Assembly: GCF_022539505.1 (NCBI RefSeq)
Contig: NC_061510.1
Location: 92,830,292 to 92,894,291, forward strand
DNA from: Lolium rigidum
Lineage: Eukaryota; Streptophyta; Magnoliopsida; Poales; Poaceae
Reading direction: 5' to 3'
Length of the DNA stretch: 64,000 nt
Positions 9,761 to 22,300 of this stretch are shown piece after piece; within the stretch, counting starts at the first letter, position 1, and every line of letters starts with the position of its first letter. The notes under the pieces were generated by a model. It saw only the letters and a program-made list of their open reading frames with translations. It made no database searches and had not been told where the DNA came from. Made by a program: the position numbers and the translations under genes.

Positions 9761-12503
9761 CTATGCTGAATTTGCTGCGATGGAGCCGCCGGCATTCTTA
9801 ACATGAAGTTCCACATTGCGGAGTTCGCGGAGGTGTTGCAAGATCTCCTGAAGAAGATACATGCCCTTATCTCCAGTCTTGAGGGACTTGATGCAGTGCC
9901 TGAGGAACTCCTTGTCCGCCTCTAGTGCTTGCAGTCTCTCATACACATGATCAACCTCCTCTATTATCGCCAGCCTCTCTTTCTCTTTCACAAACACGGC
10001 GACCGGGTTCGTTGAATCATCAGCCTCTGCAGATGATGTGCGATCGCAGTTCTTTTCAGCAACTGCATCAAAGAGAGGCAGAAGGCTCTTTCCTCTCGAA
10101 ACAGAACTCCTGCCTTCGAACTTCGCCTTGTTGCCGGTGAGACCATTCTCTGGAGAATGGGCACCATCGGTTGACAGCACGAAATCGTCTGAGGAACGGT
10201 CAGAAGCCACATTGGTGTCGTCGTCTTCAAGTGTGAAGAGCCTCTCCTCAAGTGTCTTGAGCTCGTCCAAGATGGACAGCCTCTCCATCTCGAAGTACGT
10301 AAGGGAATCATCCAGCTCCACGAGATGACTGGTGTTTTCTTGACCCGTCCTGGGGCTAAGAGTAGCATCGGCCGAGCTGTGAAGATTGCCACTGCCGTTC
10401 GGAGACTCGCCGAGCTCACATTCGTCATCGGAGTGCTCGTCGCTGTCCTCATCACTCGAAGACTCCGAGGTGCCATTGCCATTCTCCTTGAAAGCTGCCA
10501 TTCTCCTCCTCTCCTTGTCCTCATAGTGCAGCAGCTTCTGCCTACACAGCTCCAGCTCCCTCTCCAGCTCCTGCTTCTCCCTCTCCCTCTTGGTGACCAG
10601 CTCCGTCAGCAGCTGCATCGCCTCCTGGTCGTACTCAGACTGCTCCTCCATCATCCTCTGGTACTGCAGCGCCTCCATCTGCATCGCGGCCTTCTCCTCC
10701 TGCAGCCTGTTGATCATCGCCATCGTCTGGTTGGTCGCAATGGCGGCCGCGTTCCTCTCCTCCTCGAGCTCCGCGTACATCGCGCTGAGCGCCTTCCGCT
10801 CCGTTTTCAGCGTCGATTTCAGCTGGTCAATTGTGGGAGGGTCGCCGCACTCGATCTCGCTCGACACACTTCCATCCATGGATAAGGACAGTGACAGCTT
10901 CCTTTCGAGCAAAAACCTCTTGCCTGAATTCTGTGAAGCAAAACTGTATGTGGGTGTCCCAGGTGCCCTGTCTTGGTCGTTCTCGTTCTGGTCATTTGAT
11001 AGGTAATCTAATCTCTGTTCGGTTTCACTTGATTCTGAAACAATCATAATTAAAAAATTCAGAGAACATCTCAACGGTGCAAAAATGTAAGTGGAAGAAA
11101 CAGAGTACTGCTCGATTATTATTCAAGTACCTTGCTCAGCTCTCGCAGATCCATGGAAGCTTTCCCGCGGCGATGTCAGATCATCTGCATATTCCAATGG
11201 AGAAAACAGCTCCTCAAGCGCCACCAGTTCTTGAAACGGAACGGCATGGCCATCTTGCTCCTGTTCGCATATGTCGCTTCCGATTGATACCTCGCAGTTA
11301 GTCTCCACCTCGGCTGATTTGCTGCCATCTTCAGGAACTGCTTCAGTGGCTGGGACAGAGCCAAGAACGTGAGATCATCAAAGGAATTGGCTAGATGAAA
11401 ATTCAGTGGGTCAAGAAGCAAATGAAGAGCTTACCTTGAGGCACAGCGATGTCTTCTTCTTCTTCAGTTATAGATTCTCCGATTTCAACACTGGCATCTT
11501 GAAGAACGAGTTCCTCGGCACGGGGAACAGAACTGTCGATCATGGCAGGCGCCGTTGCAACCGAAGAAGCGAGCATCCTCTTCTCCTCCAGAACCACTGC
11601 GGTGTCAAGATCATCCGGTTCACGCTCATCGTCTGTATGATCCATCTCGCCGGCATCCGAATCGTCGGCGACTGCCATCCCGTCAAGTGCCACCACCGGC
11701 ACCAACCGATCGTGCTCGATCTCTTCGCCCTGTGCCACGGACTCGTCCTCCCCAGCAGCAATCGTCATCCACAGGAGCCAGTAGAACATAGCCTTGACCC
11801 GATCGTCCCTGGCCATGCTCTCCTCGCCCCGTGCGATCACTTGCTCCTCAGCATGAGCCGCCTTAATCTCCTCTTCGTTTTGCTGCTCCGCCTCTGCTTG
11901 CTCCTCTTCTTCGTCTTCGTGGTCTTCTTGATCCAGTAGAACATAGCCTTGATCTTCTGTTTCTTCCTCTCCGGCTGTCTTCTCGTGTACAGCAGCAGGA
12001 TCTTCCCTCGGATGTGTATCGTCAGGGGGCAACGCGCGAGAAGGAATCTCCACTAGAATTTTGCAGCAGGAGCACACCGTGGTCTCCGCCGCACCGTGTC
12101 CGCTCTCTTTCTTCCAAGAAGAGATGCACCGCTCGCACATGTCGCCGGCCTCGGCGACGAGCCGGCGGTGGCGGAGGCAGTACCCCATCCCGGAGATCTC
12201 CGCGGCGTGGGCGCCGCAGAGCACGCCGCGCAGCCACCGCGCGTCGCCCTCGCCGCCGTCCTCCTCCTCCGCCGCCCCGAGGAGCCGGTCGACGCGGGCG
12301 CAGAGGAGGCAGGGCGGGCTGAGGCCGAAGTAGGCCGCGAAGCGCGCGACGGCGTGGGTGAGGAGGCCGTTGATGAGCAGCAGCGCGATGAGGGTCCACT
12401 CCAGCGCCGCGTGCGCCAGCGCCGAGGTCACCCTGTGCGTCCTCCGGTGGAGCGCCGACGCGTACCTGCTCGGCCCCGACGCCGACGCCGACGAGGACGC
12501 CAT
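9761..12503 (-). CDS. Myosin-binding protein (GTD-binding/DUF593 family), 853 aa, three exons
   Basis: Exons are 12503-11435, 11349-11131 and 11034-9761 (2562 nt in total). The joins are CAAG/GTAAGC..CCCAG/CC and CAAG/GTACTT..TTTCAG/AA, and both preserve frame. Start is the ATG of MASSSASASG; stop is TAG at 9761-9763. A hydrophobic segment at about residues 33-58 should anchor it in a membrane. It is followed by cysteine pairs (CLLC near 65-68; others near 96, 109, 123 and 126). An acidic, low-complexity middle leads to the coiled-coil GTD-binding domain at about 498-597 (IDQLKSTLKTERKAL...LCRQKL). Further coiled coils lie at about 675-700 and 775-840. In plants such proteins act as vesicle receptors that bind the globular tail of myosin XI; this function comes from the family, not from anything tested here. 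It appears intact. Confidence 0.9.
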
Positions 12504-13039
12504 GGCTCTCCCTGTGATCCCTCCCTAGCACCGCCGCGACATGGAAACCCGGCCGGGTGCGATCTTTGCGTCGGTCGGCGTCGGAATCTAGCTGCCGCCA
12601 AGCGAGACCAAGGAAAGTATCAAAGGCTTGTGGGAGAATGAATGAATGGGATGGCTGGCTGGTCTGGACGAGCGAGCGAGCTGTGTTTGAAGCTTTCTCT
12701 GCTTTCGCCTTTTGAGGGAGAAGGTCGGGCCGGCCATTGGACCCCATGAGAGTGAGCACGCTTTGAATTTTTTTTGTCCACCTTTGATTTTCATTGGAGG
12801 GAAGGACGAGGTTAGAATTCTTGCGGCTCCTTGCTGTGGGCGGCTGGCCAATGTGTACGTGCTGGTTTGGGTTACTTGGAAAAATGGAGATGCTGCTGAG
12901 ACTTGTGTAGTGCAGAGCACGACGCTCTCGGGTGAGAATCCACAGATGGCAAGCCAGCTTTGAAATCTCTGTCAGCTTCGGTAGGTGAGTTAAGTAATTG
13001 GGTGTGTTAGAATTTGCTTAATTATGTGATGATCGGTAG
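12504..13039. other. 5' flank of the myosin-binding protein gene
   Basis: This holds the likely 5' UTR and promoter of the minus-strand gene. No certain TATA box was located. The antisense and out-of-frame ORFs across 12014-12759 are GC-driven shadows. Confidence 0.35.
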
Positions 13040-14092
13040 TAAGTGATTTGTTACTGCGTATGAGTTCTTTCTTCCTCGGCTACCCAAAGAAGTATTACAT
13101 AGGTTGGATTGTTTTAGATCAAGTTTCTTTTGGCAAGGAGGTAACAACTGACTAAATGAGTGTGGTTTGCCAACCAAAGATCAAGAAGGGCTACAAATTC
13201 ATAATCTTGAGGTTAAGAATATAACTCTTCAGGGTAAATGACTTTACAAGCTTCTTACGGAAAATGGGTGTGGTAAACTCTTCAAAAAGAAAATACTTAC
13301 TTAGGCTTGCATGCATTGTTCCATGTTTATTCGAAACCTCGGGAGTTGCATTTCTGGACTGGTCTAATGGGGTAAAAAATATTCTTCTGATTTGGATCAT
13401 TCATAATTAAGGATGACTCAAAAATTAGATTTTTAGGAGGATAAATGGCTAGGTATGTTGTACTCCATAATAATATCCAAGTCTATACAACATTATTCAT
13501 CACAAGAGCGATATTGTCCCTAAGGTGTTGAGTCATCTCCCCCAAATATGACGTTTAGAAGGGATTTAGTAGGCTCTGGTTTGCATCATGGAATGCTTTG
13601 CTACAACGATCGGCAATAGTCCAATTAACACAAGGGTATAAAGAATTTTGGTGGATTTTACATCAGAGTTGTATCTAAGGGGTACATCCGAATTGGGGTG
13701 GCTGCTTTGTGTTGGTCTATTTGGAGACTCAGGAACGATATAATTTTTAACAAAAAACCTTCTTTTCATTTCTTGCAGGTTATCCATATGGTTTCCCATT
13801 GGGTCCAACTTTGGGCTCGCTTTCTCCGGTGGGACAACGGGATGCCATGGCCACTCGGATGCACACGGCTCCCGATGGTCGCTCGGGATATCTTGTGCCA
13901 GGTCTGGTTGGCGTCATACTAGACGGCTATGTTGACATATAGTCTTAGTATGTGTGCTAGGTGTTTGATTCTTGTATCAATCCCTGGTGTGTTGCGTGTT
14001 TTGTAAACTTTAATACTCGGATCTGTTTTATCAATAAAAGGCTGTGTGCATCGCCATGATGCAGAAGCCGGGGTCTACCCCCATTTCGAAAA
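13040..14092 (+). mobile_element. LINE 3' end with poly(A) tail
   Basis: Decayed plus-strand LINE ORF2 C-terminus. At 13060-13260 broken frames read like the segment after the RT domain (LPRLPKEVLHRLDCF...FFWQGG, then KDQEGLQIHNLEVKN). At 13690-13920 an open stretch carries the final zinc-binding tail (CWSIWRLRNDIIFN, FLQVIHMVSHWVQLW). A 'ccccatttcg' end at about 14079-14088 is followed by an A-run. The same 3' end is found on the LINE at 29557-30804, so the two are related. Stop codons make it non-functional. Confidence 0.75.
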
Positions 14093-15472
14093 AAAAAAAC
14101 ATCAGAGTTGTAAATTGTCGGTGGCCTCGCCTCTATGTATAGAACACCAGTCTAGCCAAAAGTGTCAGTTGGTAAAAAAATGGAAAATGAAGATATCGCT
14201 TAAGACAAAAGTATTTGAATAGTATCTTCTCAAAGTATTCTCCATCAAAGACAACCTTGTGAAAACGTAATTGGCACGTAAGTACGAAGTGTTTATTTTG
14301 TCATCGTGATGAGACAATCAAGTATTTATGCTTTCAGTCTAAATTTGCTACATCTATATGGTCAGCTATACAAGTAACTCCTACCTTATATGGACCGCGT
14401 AGCATTGCTAATATATTTAGAAAGTGGCTACATGGTGTTTATCATCGGTTTATAGTTTTTATCAGGCTTGGAGTGCATGTCATTATTTGATCGCTTTGGT
14501 TATGTATTGCGGCTTTTTTTCTTTTCTTTTGCGGGAATTATACGGGTGTGTGCATATTAAGTTATGCAGATGGTAGGTGCAATGCTTAAATCTTTCAATT
14601 AATAAAGTGGTACTTTATTTAAAAATGATTGTTTTTATTTTATGTATTGTCAGTTACAACCTATTTGCTGTTGCAACTAAAACAATATTTGTTGCAACCC
14701 AACTTGCAAATAAAAAAAATATCGTTTGCAACCTTAACAATTCATAGGGTGCGAAGTCGCGATACAAATCAGAAGATTATGGAGTTGGAATAAGCTCTAA
14801 CTTAATTTTCAGCCGATGAAAAAATAGTGACAAAACCTAAGTAATGAAATGGCTTTTACTCCCTTCCAATATTTTGCATCAGCTGTCCAAACCGGGCACC
14901 TAGTCGTGGTACCTACACCGTGCATCGATCGACAACTAGACGTGCCATGTAGAAATTCTGTGTCCGCTGCATCTACCGTAACGAGGACGGTGGCGGCTCA
15001 ACCGGAAACCAGCTAACTATGATTCTATGAACAACACGTACACGGTAGGGTCGTAGCCCGTATTCACAAGACGTCCTTCTCAGCACAGCTCCATGCTTTC
15101 GAATGGCTGCTCCAGGACCAGGAGCGGGAGCGGGACTGCGGGAGCCAGCACTTGCAGTTTTGAGGCTCACACTATCTTCTCAAGCATCATCGATGGGCGA
15201 AGGGAGCCGATTGTATCTTCCTCGTGGGGGAGCGGGAGTTGATTGCACGGCCGCGGCCACACCTCCACCGACCAGACCCCGCCTTGCCTTGGTCTTGCAG
15301 CCGCAGCTCTCTCCGGTCCCGAAGCATCATCGATCGACATCATCTCCTCCCAACTTTGGCCTTTGAGCCGTTGAGAGCTAGTCCTACTGGAACTGTTCAT
15401 GTGAGGTCAAATGAGAGGCATGTGGGAGGCAAATGACGAAAGGATTACTATTTGAACCAAAAATAGGTGAGT
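14093..15472. other. Intergenic stretch, nothing identified
   Basis: AT-rich to about 14900, then moderately GC-rich. The open frames around 15103-15430 on both strands are alanine/proline-rich low-complexity readings with no domain. No transposon end or RNA gene was recognised. Confidence 0.35.
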
Positions 15473-15743
15473 CACTAGGGAATGGCACAGGACGCCGACA
15501 GCTGGATCCTACGCCGATGGCAATATGTCGGGGCCTTCGGCGTAGGCCACGGCTTGGCTAGCTCGAAGGAGCACCCTAAACCCGAGGGCTAGTCCTACGC
15601 CGAGGACCGGCATGTCTCCGCCGAGGCAGACCTTCGCCGAGGGGCTACGCCGACGGCAGCCCTCGGCGTATGCTACACCGATGACCTTCCATGGCTACGC
15701 CTAGGGCTCGCGGCCGTCGGCGCAACGGAAGATTCATGTAGTG
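15473..15743. mobile_element. CACTA-type mini-element with 3-bp target duplication
   Basis: It starts CACTAGGGAATG and ends ATTCATGTAGTG, and is flanked by AGT on both sides (15470-15472 and 15744-15746). The 271-bp interior is packed with short direct and inverted copies of 'cgccga/tcggcgta', typical of CACTA subterminal repeats. There is no coding capacity, so it must be a deletion derivative mobilised in trans. Confidence 0.75.
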
Positions 15744-15825
15744 AGTGGGGCATAAAAATGACCCAAAAGTGCACCTACAAGGTTTACAAATCTGTTATGT
15801 CTGATATTTATCAACCTGGGCAAGT

Positions 15826-17155
15826 TTCATTTGACACCTTAACTTCTCGAAATAGGTTTTCAGCCTGTTTTGTAAATAAATTTAAACAGATACAAAGTGA
15901 TAAGGTGGCCCTTTTACAAAGCATATCAAACATATACAAAAAAAAAAAAAAACCAAAGGAAACGAGCTTGCCTAAGTACGGCTCAAGTATATATTTGGCC
16001 ATGCAACTCTATACTACCAAATAACTTTGGGGCCCTCCCAAATGTCAAAACCATTTTGTGCTTAGGGCAACTAATGCTTATGCCGCCAAACAAGCCTAGA
16101 TTTGTTATCATTCACCATTTTACACCTATTCTTGTTAAATGTTAGGGGAAATACGTTTGTACACTCACATATGGGTGTGGGTGTTTCCGTCACCGTCCAT
16201 TTATTACTCGAGATTCGTGCCCACTATGATAGATGAAAAGATTCATTCCCTTTCCTCTTTTTATCCGAATCTCAAAGCACAATGAACGGTGACGAAAACA
16301 CCCACACACATGCGTGGGAGTACAAAATCCACTCTCGTTAGTGTTAGTTTCAAATTGATGACCAAAAACACTAATAATAGAACATGAATCGATGCGGACG
16401 ATCAAACTGACCATGCTATGAAAGGTAGAAATATCACGGAGATGGTTTTGATTTTATATGAAATGTTGCAGGGTCTTCACAAGAACAAATATCTAGGGTT
16501 CTGCTTAAGGTTGATTTTACGAATATAACTATATCAACTGGACTTTCTTATATATGATCATGAAATCTAAAAGATTGTCTAATTTTGTATTTAATATGAC
16601 CCTTTAACTTCTCGAAATAGATTTTTGTCCTGTTTTATAAATAAATTCAAACGTCTGAGCTGATACAAAGTGACAAGGTGACCCTCTTACATTACAAAGA
16701 AAATAAAAAATATATGAAAATTAACAAAAGGAACCAGACTTGGGTAACTAGGACTGAAGTATAAATTTGGCCATACAACTCTATACAAAATAACTTTGGG
16801 GCTCTCCCAAATGTCAAAACCATTTTGTGCTTAGACCAACTAATGCTTATGCTGCTAAAAAATTCGAGAGTTGGTACCATTCACCATTTTACACCTATTC
16901 TTGTTAAATATTAGCTTCAAATTGCTGATAAGAAACACTAACACTAGAACATGAATCGATGCGGACAATCAAATTGACCATTCTATTGAAGGTAGAAAAG
17001 TCATGGAGATGGCTTTGATTTTATAATAAATGTTGCAGCATATTCACAGGAAACAAATATCTAAGGTTCTGCTTAAGGTTGATTTTACAAATATAATTAT
17101 ATCAATTGGACTTTCTTGTATATGATCATGAAATCTAAAAGATCGTCTGATTTTG
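15826..17155. repeat. Direct duplication of a block of about 560 bp
   Basis: Two diverged tandem copies, about 15826-16587 and 16594-17155. Each opens with 'cttaacttctcgaaatag' (or near it) and closes with 'atcatgaaatctaaaaga'. The first copy is longer because it carries a MITE at about 16146-16336. The second copy runs directly into recognisable LINE RT sequence, so the block is probably a duplicated part of a LINE relic. Confidence 0.7.
16146..16336. mobile_element. Small MITE inside one copy of the duplication
   Basis: About 191 bp present only in the left copy of the duplicated block, flanked by GTTAG at 16141-16145 and 16337-16341. Its ends form an imperfect inverted repeat around 'gtgtgggtgttt' and 'cgtcaccg'. 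It is non-coding; the superfamily is not certain. Confidence 0.6.
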
Positions 17156-18380
17156 TATTGGTTGAGGGATTTTCGTGTAAAATTTAATGACGTGTTGGGT
17201 ACTTACTTCACTGCCTATAGTGGAGTGAGAAAAGGGGACCCACTCTCTCCATTTATTTTTAATATGCACCAGACACAAAACAATGGGTGTTGAATAGTTT
17301 AGTTGGAAATTTGCATGAAAAGTGGGCAGCCAACTTGCAATATGCAAACCATAGTTTATGTTTGTAAACAAAACTGAGGAGAATGCTTGAAATTTTAAAT
17401 TTATCCCTTGTATGTTTGAACAAACTTCTGGACCAAAGACAAACAGATTTCACAAAATGTGAGTTTTTTTTTTAAAAAAAATGGACATGCTAATAAAAAT
17501 CTGCACATTATGAGGATACCTTTGCATACAAATATGGAAAATTGCCTCCACCTTATTTCAGAATTCATACCGTCTCATCTAGACCACTGATCAAATAATA
17601 GAAACATGCATAGGACAAAATGGGAAAAAACCGGCTGGAATGTTGGCAAGGTTAAACTCTCCCATCGAAGGCTATTGTGTCTTAATGCATGTATGAGGAA
17701 CTTGCTAATTTACATGATCTTCTCTTATGGTCTACCTAACAAAGTGAAAATTATATTTTAGTTCCTTAGAAAAATACTTCCATTGCAAGAATATTTGAGC
17801 ACTTGAAAGTACTCCCTTCGATCATGTTTACTTCATGCTACATATGTATGCAAGTACGCTACTATCTGTGCACTACTCAGTTCGATCTTTTCGGATCGGA
17901 GGTAGTATCATTTAGACAATTTGGGTGATGTTTTAGACCTAAACCCTTGAGAGCTTAAAATGGACCAGAAATTTGGCAAGAATTTTTCATTGGAAATATC
18001 TTAATTAACAAAATTCAACTCAAGGGGTCGGCGGTCGAGATTCTAGAATGCACTAAAGGATGTCAATGATATTTTATATATTTTTTGTAAAAGGAAAACT
18101 AGAATGGAAAGAATACATGTGTTGGTGATACTCCTTTAGCCGAGAGGTTTGACAGGTTGTATGATTTCATTACATCCCATGGTGGGACAATTCATCATGT
18201 GATATCTGGAGATGAGAAGGCTACGGTTCAGAAGAACCTAATGGGTCGTGCATTTGGATATGTGGATTTCCACGAGCAAGGCCATAGGAACTCAATTATT
18301 TGGATGTCAGGATCAACTAAAGTTTTCTCGGTGAGATCCTTTTATGCTTTAACTTCATGCTCATTATTCCAAAATGCCTA
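17156..18380 (+). mobile_element. Decayed LINE remnant
   Basis: Plus-strand fragments of a LINE ORF2. At 17190-17270 the RT block reads TYFTAYSGVRKGDPLSPFIFN. At about 17370-17450 a KLRRMLEILNLS...CLNKLL segment resembles the region just beyond the catalytic box. At 18143-18380 there is an open stretch (PLAERFDRLYDFITSHGG ... FSVRSFYALT) like the segment before the zinc-binding tail. It is interrupted by frameshifts and by a MITE at 17812-17905, and is not functional. Confidence 0.6.
17812..17905. mobile_element. Short Stowaway-like MITE
   Basis: It begins CTCCCTTCGATC and ends with the complement of CTACCTCCGATC, with TA on each side (17810-17811 and 17906-17907). About 94 bp, non-coding. 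TA target and ends are typical of Tc1/mariner-derived Stowaway MITEs. Confidence 0.6.
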
Positions 18381-19363
18381 ATTAAGATGATTGTAAAGAT
18401 TTAGTGCCACCTAGGATTGAAGTTCTCTCATGGATAGTTTCTAGAAAAAACAAAGGCAATTTACTTTGCATAGAGAGTGGCATGGATTTTTTTTTTGTTA
18501 AATGATGATTGTTCGTGTCTTCTTCAAATGCTCTATCTACATGCATTGGAGCTTGGTTTAATGTTCTATGTTGATTTAGTACATGATGAGGAATGTGCGG
18601 AGTTATTCCACGGGGATATAGACGTTGATCATTGAAACTCACTGACAAATTGTCGTCGCATGTCTGTTTACTTTCATCAATGTTTTGATCACTTATCTAA
18701 TTCCAACAGCAAGTAATTGCCACCCTATCACCACACATGTTAGACATGCCACACTCTTTTACTCTAGTGTTTGGTTATACGCTTCACTTGTGGTGTGCTG
18801 TAATTTTTTTAGCATACTGCCCCACATGTCATACTCGAGATTTCTTGCAAGTCTTGCCACAGGTGTGACGAACAATTTAGTCACCAAAAAATATATGACG
18901 TGACACATGTGGTAAAAAGAATATGACATAGATAGGTATCAATCAGACATGCCCGTAACAAATTAACCTGCCGAACCAACAGAGTACCAATGATGTACCC
19001 TAAAAAAACAGGGTACCAATGATGTACCCTAAAAAAACAGAGTACTACCAATGATGCACCGAGACGAGTCATGTAACCGAACATCACCTGTCTGTAACGG
19101 CAATCTGGCAAGCAACAAAACACAAGTGCACGTCTGCGCTGCGCCAATCCCAACTCACCCACAGCCCCAGCCAGATCCCACACCAACATCACGGCGAGCA
19201 CGCCCCGTCCGATCCGCCCGCCCCTTCCTCCCCGGCCGTCGGCCGGCTGTCTGCGCCGCCCACCGCGGCGTCGCCTCCCGGGTCCAGCAACCCCAATTCC
19301 CCACCGGACATCTCCCCAACACCCAAATCGTCGCGCCCCCCGCGGGCCGCCGCCGCCGCGGGG
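18381..19363. other. 5' flank of the DENND6-like gene
   Basis: AT-rich to about 19050, then strongly GC-rich towards the start codon, as is usual for grass 5' UTRs. It contains the 29-bp tandem repeat listed separately. No TATA box was assigned with confidence. Confidence 0.35.
18980..19060. repeat. 29-bp tandem repeat, about 2.5 copies
   Basis: Units start at 18980, 19009 and 19038 and share 'gtaccaatgatgtaccc' followed by an A7 run. The third unit is partial and diverged. It lies about 300 bp upstream of the DENND6-like start codon. Confidence 0.8.
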
Positions 19364-22300
19364 ATGAACCGGATCCCGTCCGTCTCGCTGCGGGCCGACG
19401 CGGCGCCGGACCCCGACCCGGCGGCGCTGGCGCGGTGGGCGCGGGCGTTCTGCGTCATCCGCTTCGACCTGGAGCGCGGGCAGCTGGTGGAGGCCTGCTA
19501 CCCGCCGGACGCGCTGGCGCACGGCGGCCTCGACCGCCTCGTCGCCTTCTCCTCCTTCCCGGACTCCATGTCCCACCACCTCCCGCGCCACCGCTCCTCC
19601 GTCCACGACTCGCTCTTCTCCTTCCGCCTCCCAGACCCCTCCCCTCCCGCTTCCCGCCTCCCCTTCCTCTACGGCTTCGTCTTCAACCGCCAGCGCCAGG
19701 ACGAGCGCCTCCCGCGCGGCGGCGAGCAGAAGTCCGTCGTCATACTCTCGCACGCGCCCTACTCCTCCCTCTTCCGTCTCCTCCTACAGATCCTCGGCCC
19801 GCTCTGCTTCGACATCGGCCACGCCGCGCTCACCATGGTCGCCTCGCACGTCGCCGCCTGGCCGCCGCCGGCGCCCGGGTGCCCCATGGAGCTCCCCATC
19901 GGCAGCGCCGCGCTAAGGGTGCACCTCCCGCCCGCGGCCGACGACCCTGGCCCGCCGCCCGCTCTGCTGCCGGCCAACCCCTCCGTTCCCTACGGGCTCT
20001 TCCACGACGCCGACCTCTTCGCCGCGTTCCGTGGCTTGCTCCTCCACCTCTGGACGCTATGGGAGCTCATGGTGGTCGGTGAACCCATACTGGTTGTCGC
20101 GCCGTCACCACCCCAATGCTCGGAGGCCGTGGCTGGCCTTGTTAGCCTCGTCGCTCCAATCTTGTACAGCGTGGACTTCCGGCCGTACTTCACTATCCAT
20201 GACCCGGACTTCGCTCGCCTGAACGCGCTCGCGGAAGGCGAGGTGTTCCCACCCATGGTGCTCGGCGTGACCAACCTGTTCTTCTTGAAGAGTCTTAAGA
20301 GTATTCCGAATGTGGTCTCCGTGGGAAGCCCGAACCCGAATTCTACTAGGGTGCTCCCGGCAGGCGGGCAGACGCCAGCGTCCGCGAACGGATCCAACGG
20401 GACACCTGTGAAGCTCAAGCTCGACAAGCTTGCAATCAATAAGTTCTCTCCCACCGGCCTGTTGAATTCCATCAAGTTGAGACGAGAAGGCCCTCTTTCC
20501 CTTATGACGGAGCACAGGGAGGCGCTGTGGAGCACGTATGTGCCAACCACAAAGCCCGACACATCTGTTCTCAATAGGCTCATTGATGCCGGTGTGTCAC
20601 CGAGAATCGAGGAGTCCATGTCGGTCGTCAACAACGAGATATTGCGGCGCCATTTCTTGGAGCTAACGACCAACTTCCTCGCGCCTTTTGGGCCGTATCT
20701 GAGAACTACCACACCGCTGGAAGGGAGTTCTCCCTTTGTTGATCCACCGCTACTTCCACCATTTCATGCGGATGAGTTTGTCAATGGTTTGGCTGCTAGA
20801 GGTCCAGGGAAGTTTTTGTCTAAAAGGATGAGGTCCAATTGGCTGAATCTATATAGGTAAGCCACAACCATATTTGTTTATTGAAGCATTTTTTTTTTGT
20901 TTAAATTCCTTGGCAAAATAAGGAATCCTGAGCTATCTTTTTAATATTTGTTTCACCACTGATATTTGTCAGGAAATTCTTGGAAGGGCCTAATTTCATG
21001 CCTTGGTTCCGACAAAGACGTTCTGCTGCAGAGAAAGATCAACAGAGGCTCTGGAGGCAAGCTCGCTTGAATGTTGACATTGAGAAGTTAATGTCAAAGA
21101 TGTCTGAGTTGGAGAGGATTGATTCTTTTAATGTTATTGAGCGGTATCTTCTCAGAGAGATGGAGGTAATTTTGTTTCTGATGCATTCCTAAGTTAACTG
21201 TGACTTGTAAAAAGAAATAAATAATCATATATAGGAAGTTCAGAAAAGACCATTTATGGTTGTTTGTTGTTAGGACAAATATAAGCACAGGAATAACCCA
21301 CATGATCTATGATTCAATATATATGCATAACTAAGACCCACCAATTTAATTCATAATGTTTTTTCTTTTGACACAAGGATTGCCTAAATCTGCTTTGGGC
21401 TTTAGGCCAGCTCAAACCAATCAGGAAGAATGCCTGAGTTGGATGAACACATAAAGGAAGTTAAGAAAGGGATAGGATAGCCATCAGGAGATGAGATAAG
21501 CTATTGATAAGATCTTTAAATTGTTTCTATGTAGCAGGAAGAGTTGTACGACACTAGCAGGACGACTATGCTAGAGATCAAAAAGAGAGTCTAAGTTGGT
21601 TTAGGCAAGGAACATTTTGAGTTGTTGATTCCGTGTAGGTCTCCTGTTAAGTTAAGACACCAGTTTGGTTAGTCTTGGAGTTTAGCATGGATCAAGGCTG
21701 TGCAGCCTGTGCTATATTAGCAATCTGATGTTGTAGGCTTTTGACCAATGAAATAAGAATCATGATTTAACTCATCCTTAGAGCCTTGCTACCACGACAT
21801 GGATTAGGCTCTGCGGTGTTTAAACGGGTGCTAGTGCCTGACCCTCTGTCTTCATACCTCTACCCTACCAAAATCCATAGTAAAACCTGACTTCTTGAGC
21901 TCCTCTGGTGAGATAAGATGGAACATAACAAATACGTTGTGGACTTCCCTGGTCTGGATGAATTATCGTTTCCTCTTATGACACAAATCATGAACTTAAG
22001 AATTGCGGATTTGTGCAGATGCTTATGACTTCAAATTTATGCGGGCAAAATTTATACATGTTGTCAATGTTATGCTGCAAGAAATTAGAACTGAATCGTG
22101 ATGGACTAGTGTTAAATGGTCCGGTCATGAAGTCCATTAGCTTAATGAGACCCGTTGTGTTTTCTTAATGTCTTTATCCTGTGAATAACTACCATCAATA
22201 GTCAGTTGTCAGGTCATTGTATTGAAATAAAGGAAAAAATACTAGAATTGTATAACTTGTTTGCTAAATTTTGATCTGGTGGCACTTTACGACCATCCTT

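Noticed and set aside
10325..10885. 186-codon plus-strand ORF rich in leucine
   Set aside because: It is antisense to the coiled-coil exon of the myosin-binding protein; leucine richness mirrors glutamate/lysine codons of the real gene.
12014..12759. ORFs of 102-245 codons over the 5' end of the myosin-binding protein gene
   Set aside because: Out-of-frame or antisense shadows of a GC-rich exon.
15103..15436. Alanine/proline-rich ORFs
   Set aside because: Low complexity on both strands, no splice partners and no recognisable domain.
18980..19060. CRISPR-like short repeat
   Set aside because: Tandem units without spacers in a plant nuclear context; not an array.
19051..20082. 343-codon arginine/proline-rich ORF overlapping the DENND6-like exon 1
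   Set aside because: Wrong frame of a GC-rich exon; the DENN frame has clear family motifs.
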